In this document: positions 1 through 7,619 of the stretch, piece after piece
Numbering within the stretch: the first letter of the stretch is position 1
Layout of the letters: each line of letters begins with the position of its first letter
DNA from: CAYXVJ01 sp964558445
Lineage (GTDB): Bacteria > Bacillota > Clostridia > Saccharofermentanales > Fastidiosipilaceae
Length of the DNA: 15,765 nucleotides
Assembly (NCBI GenBank): GCA_964558445.1
Contig: CAZLEA010000035.1
Location: 1-15,765 of the forward strand
Direction of reading: 5' to 3'
Notes under the pieces: model-generated
The model's database searches: none
The model's input: the letters and a program-made list of their open reading frames with translations, nothing else
What the model was told of the DNA's origin: nothing
Position numbers and translations under genes: made by a program

Positions 1-842
1 TCGTAGTCGGATGCGCGTTGAATCAAGTAGTAGGGATCCACACCGATACAGTGACCGCCGACCAGACCCGGCGTGAAGTCAAGGAAGTTCCACTTCGTTC
101 CGGCCGCCTTCAGCACATGCTTCGTATCGATAGCCAAGCGATCGAACATCATCGCAATCTCGTTCATGAAGGCGATGTTGACATCTCGCTGGCAATTCTC
201 GACGATCTTGGCCGCCTCCGCGACTTGAATCGATTCGGCCCGGTGGACACCGGCTTCGATGATCAGTTCATAGACGGCTGCCACTTCATCCAGAGACTCG
301 GCATCCGTGGCCGATACGATCTTCACCGTGTTCTCCAGGCGATGCACCTTGTCGCCCGGATTGATACGCTCCGGCGAGTAACCGACCTTGAAGTCAATGC
401 CATAGGTCAGGCCCGACACCTCTTCCAAGATCGGGATGCAGACTTCTTCCGTCGCACCAGGGTAGACGGTCGACTCATAGACGACGATGTCACCTTGCCT
501 CAGTGTTTGGCCAACAAGCTCGGAGGCGGATCGCAGCGGAGACAAGTCCGGCACGTTATGCCGATCGACCGGTGTCGGTACGGCGACCACGATGAAGCTT
601 GCCGAGGCGAGGTCTCCCGCGTCTGCCGTGTAGCGGATGCTGCTGCTACGTACCGCCTCGTCACCGATCTCCTTGGTCGGATCTACTCCTCTTCGATAGA
701 GCTCGATTCTCGCTTCATCAATATCGAAGCCGATAACAGAGCAGTGCTTCGCGAATGCAGCAGCGAGAGGAAGTCCTACGTAGCCCATGCCGACGATGGC
801 AATCGATGTAATTTTGTTCTTAATTAATTGGTATATACTCAT
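1..842 (-). CDS. Nucleotide-sugar dehydrogenase (UDP-HexNAc 6-dehydrogenase, WbpA/TviB type), 3' end cut by window
   Basis: This enzyme oxidises C6 of a UDP-N-acetylhexosamine to the uronic acid with NAD in the cytoplasm, supplying acidic sugars for surface polysaccharide. I translated about 280 codons; the family is about 420-430 residues, so roughly the last third lies off the left edge. Visible features are the NAD-binding GMGYVG (residues 18-23), VPTPVD (88-93), the ESTVYPGATEE stretch (123-133), GYSPERINPGD (154-164), the catalytic-region AEAAKIVEN with Lys212, and GGHCIGVDPYYL with the nucleophile Cys265. The ESTVYPGATEE and SPERINPGD wording matches WbpA/TviB/VipA enzymes better than UDP-glucose dehydrogenase. 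The exact substrate (GlcNAc, GalNAc or ManNAc) cannot be read here. The ATG at 842 is preceded by GGAGAG at 846-851 and a good promoter at 884-911. It is divergent from the zinc-ribbon gene. Confidence 0.93.
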   Translation of the reverse strand, partial: MSIYQLIKNKITSIAIVGMGYVGLPLAAAFAKHCSVIGFDIDEARIELYRRGVDPTKEIGDEAVRSSSIRYTADAGDLASASFIVVAVPTPVDRHNVPDLSPLRSASELVGQTLRQGDIVVYESTVYPGATEEVCIPILEEVSGLTYGIDFKVGYSPERINPGDKVHRLENTVKIVSATDAESLDEVAAVYELIIEAGVHRAESIQVAEAAKIVENCQRDVNIAFMNEIAMMFDRLAIDTKHVLKAAGTKWNFLDFTPGLVGGHCIGVDPYYLIQRASDY

Positions 843-883
843 ATTCTCTCCGAATTATCCTTCACCCAAAATCAGTACAATGA

Positions 884-911
884 ATTATACGACGACCATG
901 AAGAATGTTAA
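884..911 (-). promoter_or_regulatory. Sigma-A type promoter of the nucleotide-sugar dehydrogenase gene
   Basis: On the minus strand a TTAACA -35 (906-911) is followed after 16 nt by a perfect TATAAT -10 (884-889), about 42 nt upstream of the ATG at 842. The match to consensus is 5/6 and 6/6. Experimental support is not available from sequence. Confidence 0.6.
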
Positions 912-981
912 AGTGGTATTAAATCGCGTACAAACAAGCCCTGCAGAACGCAAGGCGAACGATCACTTGGGGGAGCCGAGC

Positions 982-1227
982 ATGTCCTATTGCGAGTATT
1001 GTCATGAAGAACTAGATGACTTGGCCGCATTCTGCCCCTACTGCGGCTCGCCAAACCATGCAGAGCCAGAAGCTCTACAGCCGGAGCGAAGCGGAAGACA
1101 GCTAATAATTCTTCGCCTCGTGATCTGGCTTACACTCATCACCTTCATCTTGTGGATTGCGCTTCGCTTGCTATCCGGTGTTTCGAGGCCCTCACTGCCG
1201 AACTTCGGTGACCCCGAACTCTTCTGA
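982..1227 (+). CDS. Small zinc-ribbon membrane protein, function unknown
   Basis: This is an 81-residue protein. Residues 4-21 form a two-knuckle zinc ribbon (CEYC at 4-7, CPYC at 18-21) of the kind found at the N-terminus of many Gram-positive membrane proteins. Residues about 41-63 are a single hydrophobic membrane segment, followed by a short tail (64-81). The reading frame is open from 787, but the start at 982 is chosen because GGGGGAG (969-975) sits 6 nt before this ATG and because the zinc ribbon begins at once. The upstream part overlaps the divergent dehydrogenase gene and looks non-coding. It ends 24 nt before the convergent stop of the esterase. No function can be assigned; anchoring of the ribbon to the cytoplasmic face of the membrane is inference. 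I see no clear promoter for it. Confidence 0.72.
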   Translation: MSYCEYCHEELDDLAAFCPYCGSPNHAEPEALQPERSGRQLIILRLVIWLTLITFILWIALRLLSGVSRPSLPNFGDPELF

Positions 1228-1251
1228 TCCGGGTCACGCCCAATCTTGCGG

Positions 1252-2088
1252 CTACTTACGACCGCGCTTCTCCCATGCGAGGAATAGGTCGAGCCAACCG
1301 TGCACGGCCTCTTCGTAGGAGTAGCCGTCCGGTGTCATCGTCAATTCATTACCGAGCGACAAGCCGTGCCCGCCCCGGTCGTAGATATGCAGATCGAACG
1401 GGATATGCTCGCGACTGAGCGCGCTTGCGAAGTATAGGCTGTTCTCGACAGGTACCGCAGGATCGGCTGCTGTATGCCAGAGGAAGGTCTGAGGCACACC
1501 CGCGTGTACGTACTTCTCAAGTGACATCTCCTCATGTAGTTCATCGTGTCGCTTACCGAGGAGCAAGCGAAACGAGCCGTCGTGGCGATGTTCGCCGCTT
1601 GAGATAACGGGGTAGCAGAGCAGCATGAAGTTTGGCATGAAATCCGTATTCGGGCGTCCGAGCGCCTCCGCCAAGAACGGCTTGTTCCAGAAGACACCGA
1701 GTGAACCGGCTAGATGGCCGCCTGCCGAGAAGCCGGCGACACCGATACGATCCGGGTCTACGTTGAATTCCTCGGCACGCTCACGCGCGAGTGCCAGTGT
1801 CGCCGCAACTTGGATCAAGGCTACAGGATATCGGGCAGGGTTCACCGCATAACGCAATAAGAAGACTTGGATCCCGCGAGCGACCAGCGCCAGCGCGATC
1901 GGCTCCGCCTCCCTATCCGACGTCATCGCATACCCGCCACCGGGACACAAGACGATAGCCGGACGGGCCATGCTGCAGTATTCGACCGAGGGCGAGGCGG
2001 CATAGACCACCAAACGCGCGGTCTCGGGCGGTTCTTCCAAGCCCATGGCTACATAATCCAAGTTCAGTTCCAATTCACGATAAATCAT
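1252..2088 (-). CDS. Alpha/beta-hydrolase, esterase/lipase-like (BD-FAE/acetyl-esterase type)
   Basis: This is a 278-residue serine hydrolase without a signal peptide, so it is probably cytoplasmic. The oxyanion region is CPGGGY (residues 48-53), the nucleophile elbow is GFSAGG (119-124, Ser121), the acid is probably Asp209 in HTAADPAVP, and the base is His241 in GGHGLSLG. This order and the PGGGY motif fit small esterases that remove acyl groups from sugars or xylan (COG0657-like). The true substrate is unknown. An in-frame ATG exists at 2103, but the ATG at 2088 is preferred because AAGGGG lies 6 nt before it, while the 2103 start has no good ribosome site. The gene lies 3' of the dehydratase gene on the same strand, separated by a terminator hairpin. 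A role in trimming acetyl groups from polysaccharide precursors is only suggested by position. Confidence 0.85.
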   Translation of the reverse strand: MIYRELELNLDYVAMGLEEPPETARLVVYAASPSVEYCSMARPAIVLCPGGGYAMTSDREAEPIALALVARGIQVFLLRYAVNPARYPVALIQVAATLALARERAEEFNVDPDRIGVAGFSAGGHLAGSLGVFWNKPFLAEALGRPNTDFMPNFMLLCYPVISSGEHRHDGSFRLLLGKRHDELHEEMSLEKYVHAGVPQTFLWHTAADPAVPVENSLYFASALSREHIPFDLHIYDRGGHGLSLGNELTMTPDGYSYEEAVHGWLDLFLAWEKRGRK

Positions 2089-2114
2089 ATGCATCCCCTT
2101 CATCTATTGTTCGC

Positions 2115-2153
2115 CAAATAGAAACAGTCGCCGTCTGAAGTGATAGCGACTGT
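2115..2153 (-). terminator. Rho-independent terminator of the CapD-like dehydratase gene
   Basis: On the minus strand ACAGTCGC (2146-2153) pairs with GCGACTGT (2124-2131), giving a perfect 8-bp stem with a 14-nt loop. It is followed by TTTCTATTT (2115-2123). It begins 6 nt after the stop codon at 2160-2162 and ends before the esterase ribosome site. Confidence 0.7.
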
Positions 2154-2159
2154 ACTGAT

Positions 2160-4013
2160 TTATTCTGTATGTATGCGGTCCACGTTATATGTGGGCAGGA
2201 CATCGGCCAGACACTGCTTGACCTCTTCGGGCTCGCAATCGAGACAGTCTTCTAGTTTCTTCAGCTTCAAGACCAACTCATCTCGCGGCGTGATGACAGA
2301 CTCCGACACCAAGATGTTCGGATTGTCTGTCTTCAACATCTCCTCGTCGCTCATCTGCAGCTCTTCGTACATCTTCTCACCCGGTCTGAGCCCGCTGAAC
2401 TCGATATCGATATCCTTGTACGGTTCGTAACCGGATAGACGAATCAGGTTCTCGGCCAGGGTCAGGATCTTGACCGGCTCGCCCATCTCGAGGATGTAGA
2501 TCTCGCCACCCTTGGCCATGGAGCCTGCCTGGATAACCAAGCGAGCCGCCTCGGGTATCGTCATGAAGTAGCGGATGATGTCCTTGTGTGTAACCGTGAC
2601 CGGTCCACCCTGCTCGATCTGGCGCTTGAAGATCGGTATGACCGAACCGTTCGAACCGAGCACGTTACCGAAACGCACAACGGCAAACTTCGTCGTCGCA
2701 TTCTGCGAGAAGGTCTGGACGACCATCTCAGCCAAGCGCTTGGTTGCGCCCATCACGTTCGTCGGATTGACCGCCTTGTCGGTGGAGATCATGACGAAGC
2801 TCTTGACCTTATACTCGTCTGCGATGCGAATCATGTTCAGGGTACCGAACACGTTGTTCTTGATCGCCTCGCTGGGGCTGGCTTCCATCAGGGGCACATG
2901 CTTGTGCGCCGCTGCGTGGTAGACCACATCCGGCCTGTACTCGTCGAAGACCTGAGTCAGGCGCTTCTTATCGCGAACGGAGCCGATCTGTACGATGATC
3001 TCGATCTCGGCCGGCAACTGGCTGCGCAGCTCGTTTCTGAGCTCAAACGCATTGTTCTCATAGATATCGAAGATAATAATCTGACGCGGACTGAAGAAGG
3101 CCAACTGACGGCAGATCTCTGAACCGATGGAGCCGCCACCGCCACTAACCAGAATAACCTTGTGGCTGATATAGGCAGAAATCGCCTTCATATCCAGGCT
3201 GACTTCCTTGCGGTTCAAGAGATCTTGTACCTCGACCGGCCGCAGCATCAGCTGGTGGTTCGCATCGTGAATCAAGGATGCGAAGTCTTGGATCGTTAAG
3301 AGGTTTCGTCCGGATTCGACGCAGCGCGTATACAGTTCCTTGCGGTCTGTGCGATTGATGTTCGTGATAGCAAACACGATCGTATCAATCTTGTACTTGT
3401 CGACCACCTTCTGAATCGTATCTCGATTACCGACAATCCTCACGCCGTGAATCGACTGATTGATCTTCGCCTCATCGTCATCGATTACGGCTACAACCTT
3501 ACCGATATTCAGGATGCCGTCTTGGATACGACGGATGACAAGCGAGCCCATATAGCCAGCCCCGATCAGGAGGACACGCTCCCTCGTATCCCCCGTGAGG
3601 ACACTCGAGAGATGCTTGAGATTACGCAGAATCCGATAGCCCATGCGAATCGCACCGGCAAAGAACAAGAGCATCAACCAAACGAATACATAAGAGTGGA
3701 AACGGAAGCGAAGGTTCATGACCTCGCCCACCATCAAGTCGATACCGGTAGCCAGCAGGGTCGCCGCGACAATCTGTATGACCTCGCGCTCACCGCCGTA
3801 CTCCCAGAGGCTGGTATACATGCCGCAGATAATATATACAATCAAATTGACGGCTACGAGCAGAGATCTGCTCGCCAAATCCATGTTCCCGTAACCTTGA
3901 GGAACTAATTCCAAGACATCTCCGATGAACCAAAAGGTAAAAACGATGCCGAGTGCATCCACCAACATCAAGGAGAGCTGTCTAAAAAACAACTTCTCAC
4001 GCAACTTATCCAT
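2160..4013 (-). CDS. Membrane-anchored nucleoside-diphosphate-sugar 4,6-dehydratase (CapD/WbpM/PglF family)
   Basis: This 617-residue protein has the full long-form architecture. Residues about 10-130 hold four membrane segments. Next comes a CoA-binding-like Rossmann domain with LLIGAGYMGS (148-157), and then a short-chain dehydrogenase domain starting at VSGGGGSIGSE (289-299). The catalytic region has MISTDKAVNP (408-417) and VMGATK (420-425). The Tyr of the usual YxxxK is Met421, giving the Ser-Met-Lys set described for WbpM-like long dehydratases. The FGNVLGSNGSV (448-458) and GLRPGEKMYEEL (541-552) motifs are also typical. The family converts UDP-GlcNAc to the 4-keto-6-deoxy sugar, the entry to QuiNAc, FucNAc or bacillosamine. 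The ATG at 4013 follows a weak AGG-rich site. It has its own promoter and terminator. Confidence 0.93.
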   Translation of the reverse strand: MDKLREKLFFRQLSLMLVDALGIVFTFWFIGDVLELVPQGYGNMDLASRSLLVAVNLIVYIICGMYTSLWEYGGEREVIQIVAATLLATGIDLMVGEVMNLRFRFHSYVFVWLMLLFFAGAIRMGYRILRNLKHLSSVLTGDTRERVLLIGAGYMGSLVIRRIQDGILNIGKVVAVIDDDEAKINQSIHGVRIVGNRDTIQKVVDKYKIDTIVFAITNINRTDRKELYTRCVESGRNLLTIQDFASLIHDANHQLMLRPVEVQDLLNRKEVSLDMKAISAYISHKVILVSGGGGSIGSEICRQLAFFSPRQIIIFDIYENNAFELRNELRSQLPAEIEIIVQIGSVRDKKRLTQVFDEYRPDVVYHAAAHKHVPLMEASPSEAIKNNVFGTLNMIRIADEYKVKSFVMISTDKAVNPTNVMGATKRLAEMVVQTFSQNATTKFAVVRFGNVLGSNGSVIPIFKRQIEQGGPVTVTHKDIIRYFMTIPEAARLVIQAGSMAKGGEIYILEMGEPVKILTLAENLIRLSGYEPYKDIDIEFSGLRPGEKMYEELQMSDEEMLKTDNPNILVSESVITPRDELVLKLKKLEDCLDCEPEEVKQCLADVLPTYNVDRIHTE

Positions 4014-4082
4014 ATCCTACCTACATAACTCAATCAAACAAAAATAGCCGCGCCAAACAACGAAGCCGTGACAACTGCTAGT

Positions 4083-4111
4083 ATTTTACCACTTCCCCTC
4101 GGCACTGTCAG
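4083..4111 (-). promoter_or_regulatory. Promoter of the CapD-like dehydratase gene
   Basis: On the minus strand CTGACA (4106-4111) and TAAAAT (4083-4088) are spaced by exactly 17 nt, 5/6 matches each to the sigma-A consensus. The -10 lies about 70 nt from the ATG at 4013. Confidence 0.62.
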
Positions 4112-4131
4112 CTTATGAGATCATGTATAAT
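4105..4131 (+). promoter_or_regulatory. Candidate promoter of the glycerate dehydrogenase gene
   Basis: A perfect TATAAT (4126-4131) lies 52 nt before the ATG at 4184. The only -35-like hexamer is CTGTCA (4105-4110), with a short 15-nt spacer, so the -10 is more certain than the -35. The -35 regions of this and the divergent dehydratase promoter overlap. Confidence 0.45.
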
Positions 4132-4183
4132 GATGATAATACCAAACAGTAAACGACATTTCGTCGTCCGAAAGGAGACAGAT

Positions 4184-5143
4184 ATGACCCGAATCGTTAT
4201 TCTAGATGCCTATGCCACAAACCCCGGAGACCTCAGTTGGTCCGCCTTGGAAGCACTGGGCGAAGTCACGATATATAACAAGACCGAACACGAAGACACC
4301 GTCGCCAGAATAGGTGACGCCGAGATTATCATCTTGAACAAGACCGTTATCACAGAGGAGATTATCAAGGCCTGTCCGTCCCTCAAGTACATCGGCGTGC
4401 TGGCCACAGGGTATAACGTCGTCGATGTCAAGGCCGCCAGAGCCCATAACGTGACAGTGTCCAATGTTCCGGCCTATTCCACGATGTCGGTGGCGCAGCA
4501 TGTCTTGGCCCTCTTACTCGAGATCTGTGTACAGGTCGGCGATCACAACCGTGCGGTCAAGGCCGGAGACTGGTCCAAGAGCGAATACTTCACCTTCTGG
4601 AATCATCCGCTGATCGAACTAGATGGCAAGACGCTCGGCATCGTCGGCTACGGCGCCATCGGCCGCCAAGTTGCGAAGATCGCATCTGCTCTCGGGATGA
4701 AGGTGCTGGCGAATCGCCGCAACCCGAGGCCAGAAGACAATACGGATACGGTCACCATGGTCGATTTGGATCGCCTCTATGCCGAATCCGATGTAATCTC
4801 ACTGCACGTACCGCTGACCGATGAGAGCCGTCACCTCGTCAATCGCGAGAGCCTCAAACAGATGAGGGATGGCGTCATCCTCATCAATACCTCGCGCGGC
4901 CCCCTGATCAACGAAGATGATCTGGCCGAAGCACTGCAAACGAAGAAGGTCTATGCGGCAGGACTAGACGTCACCGAGATCGAGCCGATCCCGGCCGACA
5001 ACCCCCTGCTGGACTGCGACAACGCCATCCTCACACCGCATATCGCTTGGGCACCCCAAGCAGCGAGAGGCAGATTACTTGATATTACCGCGAAGAATGT
5101 CGAAGCCTTCCTCGCCGGCAAGCCGCAGAACGTCGTTAGCTAA
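4184..5143 (+). CDS. hprA: D-2-hydroxyacid dehydrogenase, glycerate dehydrogenase/hydroxypyruvate reductase
   Basis: This 319-residue cytoplasmic enzyme interconverts hydroxypyruvate and D-glycerate (or glyoxylate and glycolate). The N-terminal wording NPGDLSW (13-19) and GVLATGYNVVDV (71-82) is typical of HprA-type glycerate dehydrogenases. The nucleotide-binding motif is GYGAIG (155-160). The catalytic Arg238 (NTSRGPLI), Glu267 (EIEPIP) and His286 (TPHIAW) are all present. The loop after the second Rossmann strand reads ANRRNPR (176-182) instead of carrying an acidic residue, which suggests NADP(H) use. The frame is open from 4115, but AAAGGAG (4171-4177) stands 6 nt before the ATG at 4184 and the family homology begins there. 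The gene stands alone between divergent and convergent neighbours. Related 2-hydroxyacid dehydrogenases with other substrates cannot be ruled out. Confidence 0.87.
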   Translation: MTRIVILDAYATNPGDLSWSALEALGEVTIYNKTEHEDTVARIGDAEIIILNKTVITEEIIKACPSLKYIGVLATGYNVVDVKAARAHNVTVSNVPAYSTMSVAQHVLALLLEICVQVGDHNRAVKAGDWSKSEYFTFWNHPLIELDGKTLGIVGYGAIGRQVAKIASALGMKVLANRRNPRPEDNTDTVTMVDLDRLYAESDVISLHVPLTDESRHLVNRESLKQMRDGVILINTSRGPLINEDDLAEALQTKKVYAAGLDVTEIEPIPADNPLLDCDNAILTPHIAWAPQAARGRLLDITAKNVEAFLAGKPQNVVS

Positions 5144-5146
5144 ACA

Positions 5147-5178
5147 ATGCCTCGTCTCCTACTTGGGAGGCGAGGCAT
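5147..5178. terminator. Bidirectional terminator between convergent hprA and the M20 hydrolase gene
   Basis: A 13-nt left arm (5147-5159) pairs with 5166-5178 around a 6-nt loop; the one non-Watson-Crick position is a T opposite G (G-U wobble on the plus-strand RNA). The hairpin begins 3 nt after the hprA stop. On the minus strand it is followed by a T-rich TTGTTT; on the plus strand only a short pyrimidine tail follows. It can serve both genes. Confidence 0.72.
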
Positions 5179-5196
5179 CTTCCGACTCTGATTATC

Positions 5197-6333
5197 TTAC
5201 GTTAAGTAGCTCATGGCGAGTTTGGCCAGCAGCTTCGAAGTCGGCCATATGGCCGCCGGGTCCACTTCCATCTTCGGATTATGAAGCGCATAGGAGTGGC
5301 CCGTACCCACGAGGATGAAGCAGCCTTCGATTCGCTCGAGATAGAAGGCGAAATCCTCTCCGATCATCGAATCGGGCGGCACGACCAGCTCGAAGCCCAT
5401 CTCGCTTGCCACATCGACGGCCATACGAGTCGGTGCCTCGGCATTGATCACCGCCGGCGGCCCCTCCTCCCACGTGAAGTCCGCGGTCAAGCCATGCGCC
5501 CTCGCCGTCAAGTGGACCATCTCGCCGAGGTTCTCCAGGATCTCCTCTCGATCCCGGGGGTTCAGTGTGCGTACCGTACCCTCCAAGAAGGCAGTGTCGG
5601 GTATGACGTTCCAGACGTTACCTGCTGCCAGATGCGTGAAGCTGAGCACAACGGCATGGAAGGGATTGCTTCTTCTGCTCACGAGACTCTGCGCATTCAT
5701 CACCAAGCCGGATGCTGCGAGCACGGGGTCCAGGCCTTCGTGCGGCATCGCGGCATGCGAGCCTCTGCCGTTCAAGAGCACTGCGAATCGATCGACCGCC
5801 GCCGTGACGGCCCCCGTCTTGATGCCCAATTGATTCGTCGCCATATCAGGCGCAGCGTGTATCCCGTAGATACGATCGACATCATCTAGCACCTTGGTCT
5901 CGAGCACTTCCTTCGCCCCTCGGTTGATCTCCTCAGCCGGTTGGAAGATGAACTTCACGAGGCCACGAAGCTTCGCTTCATTCGCCTTCAAGAAGAGTGC
6001 GGCACCAAGCAGCGAGGTCAGGTGGAAGTCATGACCGCAAGCATGCATACGAAGCGGCGAGACGGATCGATAGACAAGCTCCGTCTCTTCTTCGATCGGC
6101 AGCGCATCGATATCGGCACGCAGCGCCAAGACCTTCCCTCCCCTATGCCCCAAGACTGCGACCAAGCCGGTTCGAAGCGGCAAGTCGAGGATCTCGATGC
6201 CCGCTTGCTCCAAGATCTCACGGATACGTCTAGTCGTCTCCACTTCTTCACCGGAGAGTTCCGGATGCATATGGAATTGTCGGAAGGCTTCGATCAGATA
6301 GGCCTCTGGATCTCGCCCGAATAAGTCAGACAT
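5197..6333 (-). CDS. M20 family metallo-amidohydrolase (N-acyl-amino-acid amidohydrolase/hippurate hydrolase type)
   Basis: This 378-residue zinc-dependent hydrolase of the M20D type cleaves N-acyl or peptide-like amide bonds in the cytoplasm. The expected residues are in place: RADIDALPIEEE (72-83), the ligands Cys99 and His101 in MHACGHD, catalytic Glu134 and ligand Glu135 in QPAEE, His159 in GIHA, and His351 in YALHNP. The small dimerisation domain begins near residue 182, with GRGSHAAMPHEG (189-200). Length is normal. The ATG at 6333 has a strong AGGAGG (6343-6348) 9 nt upstream. It follows the LCP gene by 76 nt on the same strand with no clear terminator or promoter between, so co-transcription is likely. 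The exact substrate (acetyl amino acid, diaminopimelate precursor, indole-amino acid) cannot be told. Confidence 0.92.
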   Translation of the reverse strand: MSDLFGRDPEAYLIEAFRQFHMHPELSGEEVETTRRIREILEQAGIEILDLPLRTGLVAVLGHRGGKVLALRADIDALPIEEETELVYRSVSPLRMHACGHDFHLTSLLGAALFLKANEAKLRGLVKFIFQPAEEINRGAKEVLETKVLDDVDRIYGIHAAPDMATNQLGIKTGAVTAAVDRFAVLLNGRGSHAAMPHEGLDPVLAASGLVMNAQSLVSRRSNPFHAVVLSFTHLAAGNVWNVIPDTAFLEGTVRTLNPRDREEILENLGEMVHLTARAHGLTADFTWEEGPPAVINAEAPTRMAVDVASEMGFELVVPPDSMIGEDFAFYLERIEGCFILVGTGHSYALHNPKMEVDPAAIWPTSKLLAKLAMSYLT

Positions 6334-6409
6334 ATAAGCTTGCCTCCTGGGGCTTCCGGGCTACGGTTATTACTTCGTCCCTTATTTGAACCACTCAATC
6401 AATAATGAA

Positions 6410-7534
6410 TCAATAAATCGTCGACGCCAAGAGGTCACGATTCGCTTGGATATCCGGAACGAGGTAGGACAGGCCGCCGATCGTGGCGAAGCTGAAGTGC
6501 CCCTGTGCCGGGATCTGCAGCTGCGTCATCGGGTAGGATACCGCCTGCGGGACGAGCGTCATCAGCGTCAAGATGTCGTTCTTAGAGAGGTTTGTGCGCA
6601 CTTGCGGCAGGATCACGTTGGCGAGGCTGTTGAGCGTAGTCAGCGAAGAGCCCTTCGTCTTGTTGATGATCGCGGTCATGATGGTCCTCTGACGTTCCGT
6701 ACGGCCGAAGTCCGCGTTACCCACCTTACGGATGCGCGCGTAGCCAACCGCCTGCGGTCCTGTCAGGTTCACGGTACCGGCCGATGCCAGATGACCCTGG
6801 CTCGCAGGCTTGCCCTGTTGACGGTTCATCTCGCTTACCGAGCCGTTGATCAGCGGGAGCTCCGCATCCGTCACGTTGACCGTGACACCGCCGAGTATGT
6901 CCACGATGTTCGCCATCGAGTAGAAGTCAACCATCATGTAGTCGGTGACGTTGACTCTGAAGTTGTTTCGCACGGTCTCCAGCAAGAGCGTTGGGCCGCC
7001 GATGCTGTTCGCATGATTCAGCTTCGTGTTACCTACGCCCGGAATCGCAACATACATATCGCGCATAAGAGACGAGAGCGTGATCGTCTTCTTGGCCTTG
7101 TTGACAGAGATCAGCATCATCACGTCCGAGTTGGTGACTTGACCCGCAACTCTGGCATCGACACCGATCAGCAAGATGTTTATCACGTCCTTGGACTCCA
7201 TGAGCGGACCGTCGTCTCCCGCAAGCTTCGCCGCTTCCTCTGCCAGCCTCGCCGCTTCTTCGTCATCCAGCGTTTCGCCTGGTTCATCGTCTTCATCTGT
7301 ATCCTTGCTGATGTCGATCTCACCCAAGATGATATTACCGAATTCATCGGTCTCGTAGGACTGCTGCTCATAGGTCTCGTCCGGCTCATCATAGTCTACC
7401 TTGTCCAATAAATGATTCACGTAGAGCGCCGCGATACCCACCACACTCACGACGAGTACCAGCAGTGTAATCAACGTAATCTTGACGGCCTTGAGTGTAC
7501 GTCTCTGTCGCACATATTTCTTATTCTTACGCAC
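6410..7534 (-). CDS. LytR-CpsA-Psr (LCP) family cell-wall polymer ligase
   Basis: LCP enzymes transfer undecaprenyl-pyrophosphate-linked polymers (teichoic acid, capsule or other glycans) to peptidoglycan on the outer face of the membrane. This 374-residue protein has a short basic N-terminus, one membrane segment (about 17-39), an acidic linker (about 46-108) and the LCP domain from about 117. The LCP landmarks are NILLIGVDAR (119-128), SLMRDMYV (155-162), KLNHAN (171-176), GGVTVNV (215-221), and ARIRK with GRTERQR (266-283). The start codon is GTG at 7532-7534, supported by AGAAGG about 8-9 nt upstream and the absence of a nearby ATG. The phosphoglycosyl transferase gene lies just upstream on the same strand, which supports a shared role in surface polymer assembly. 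Confidence 0.93.
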   Translation of the reverse strand: MRKNKKYVRQRRTLKAVKITLITLLVLVVSVVGIAALYVNHLLDKVDYDEPDETYEQQSYETDEFGNIILGEIDISKDTDEDDEPGETLDDEEAARLAEEAAKLAGDDGPLMESKDVINILLIGVDARVAGQVTNSDVMMLISVNKAKKTITLSSLMRDMYVAIPGVGNTKLNHANSIGGPTLLLETVRNNFRVNVTDYMMVDFYSMANIVDILGGVTVNVTDAELPLINGSVSEMNRQQGKPASQGHLASAGTVNLTGPQAVGYARIRKVGNADFGRTERQRTIMTAIINKTKGSSLTTLNSLANVILPQVRTNLSKNDILTLMTLVPQAVSYPMTQLQIPAQGHFSFATIGGLSYLVPDIQANRDLLASTIY

Positions 7535-7576
7535 GCTTCAATCCTTCTCTCTTTTAATATCGAATAATCTTCACCC

Positions 7577-7582
7577 ATTATA
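7577..7582 (-). promoter_or_regulatory. Candidate -10 box for the LCP gene
   Basis: A perfect TATAAT on the minus strand lies about 43 nt upstream of the GTG start. The -35 region is poor (TGTTCG at 17-nt spacing), so only the -10 is proposed. It lies downstream of the candidate terminator at 7620-7652. Confidence 0.35.
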
Positions 7583-7619
7583 ACCGATTCGTCCATGAGC
7601 GAACACAAATCTGTTCTAT

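Noticed and set aside
18..827. Long plus-strand open frame opposite the nucleotide-sugar dehydrogenase
   Set aside because: The minus strand encodes an intact conserved enzyme with all motifs. The plus-strand frame has no recognisable domain and arises from the codon bias of the real gene.
1208..1237. Inverted repeat GTGACCC/GGGTCAC at the end of the zinc-ribbon gene as terminator
   Set aside because: It overlaps the coding end, has a 16-nt loop and no T-run on either side. It may help separate the convergent genes but is too weak to annotate.
6397..6416. Direct repeat AATCAATAA, two copies
   Set aside because: Short and AT-rich, partly inside the LCP stop region. No third copy and no context suggesting a site.
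6386..7411. Long open frame antisense to the LCP gene, and similar ones at 10255-11124 and 12387-13424
   Set aside because: They are antisense to well-conserved genes, rich in Arg, His and Asp as expected for reverse-frame shadows, and lack good ribosome sites and domains.
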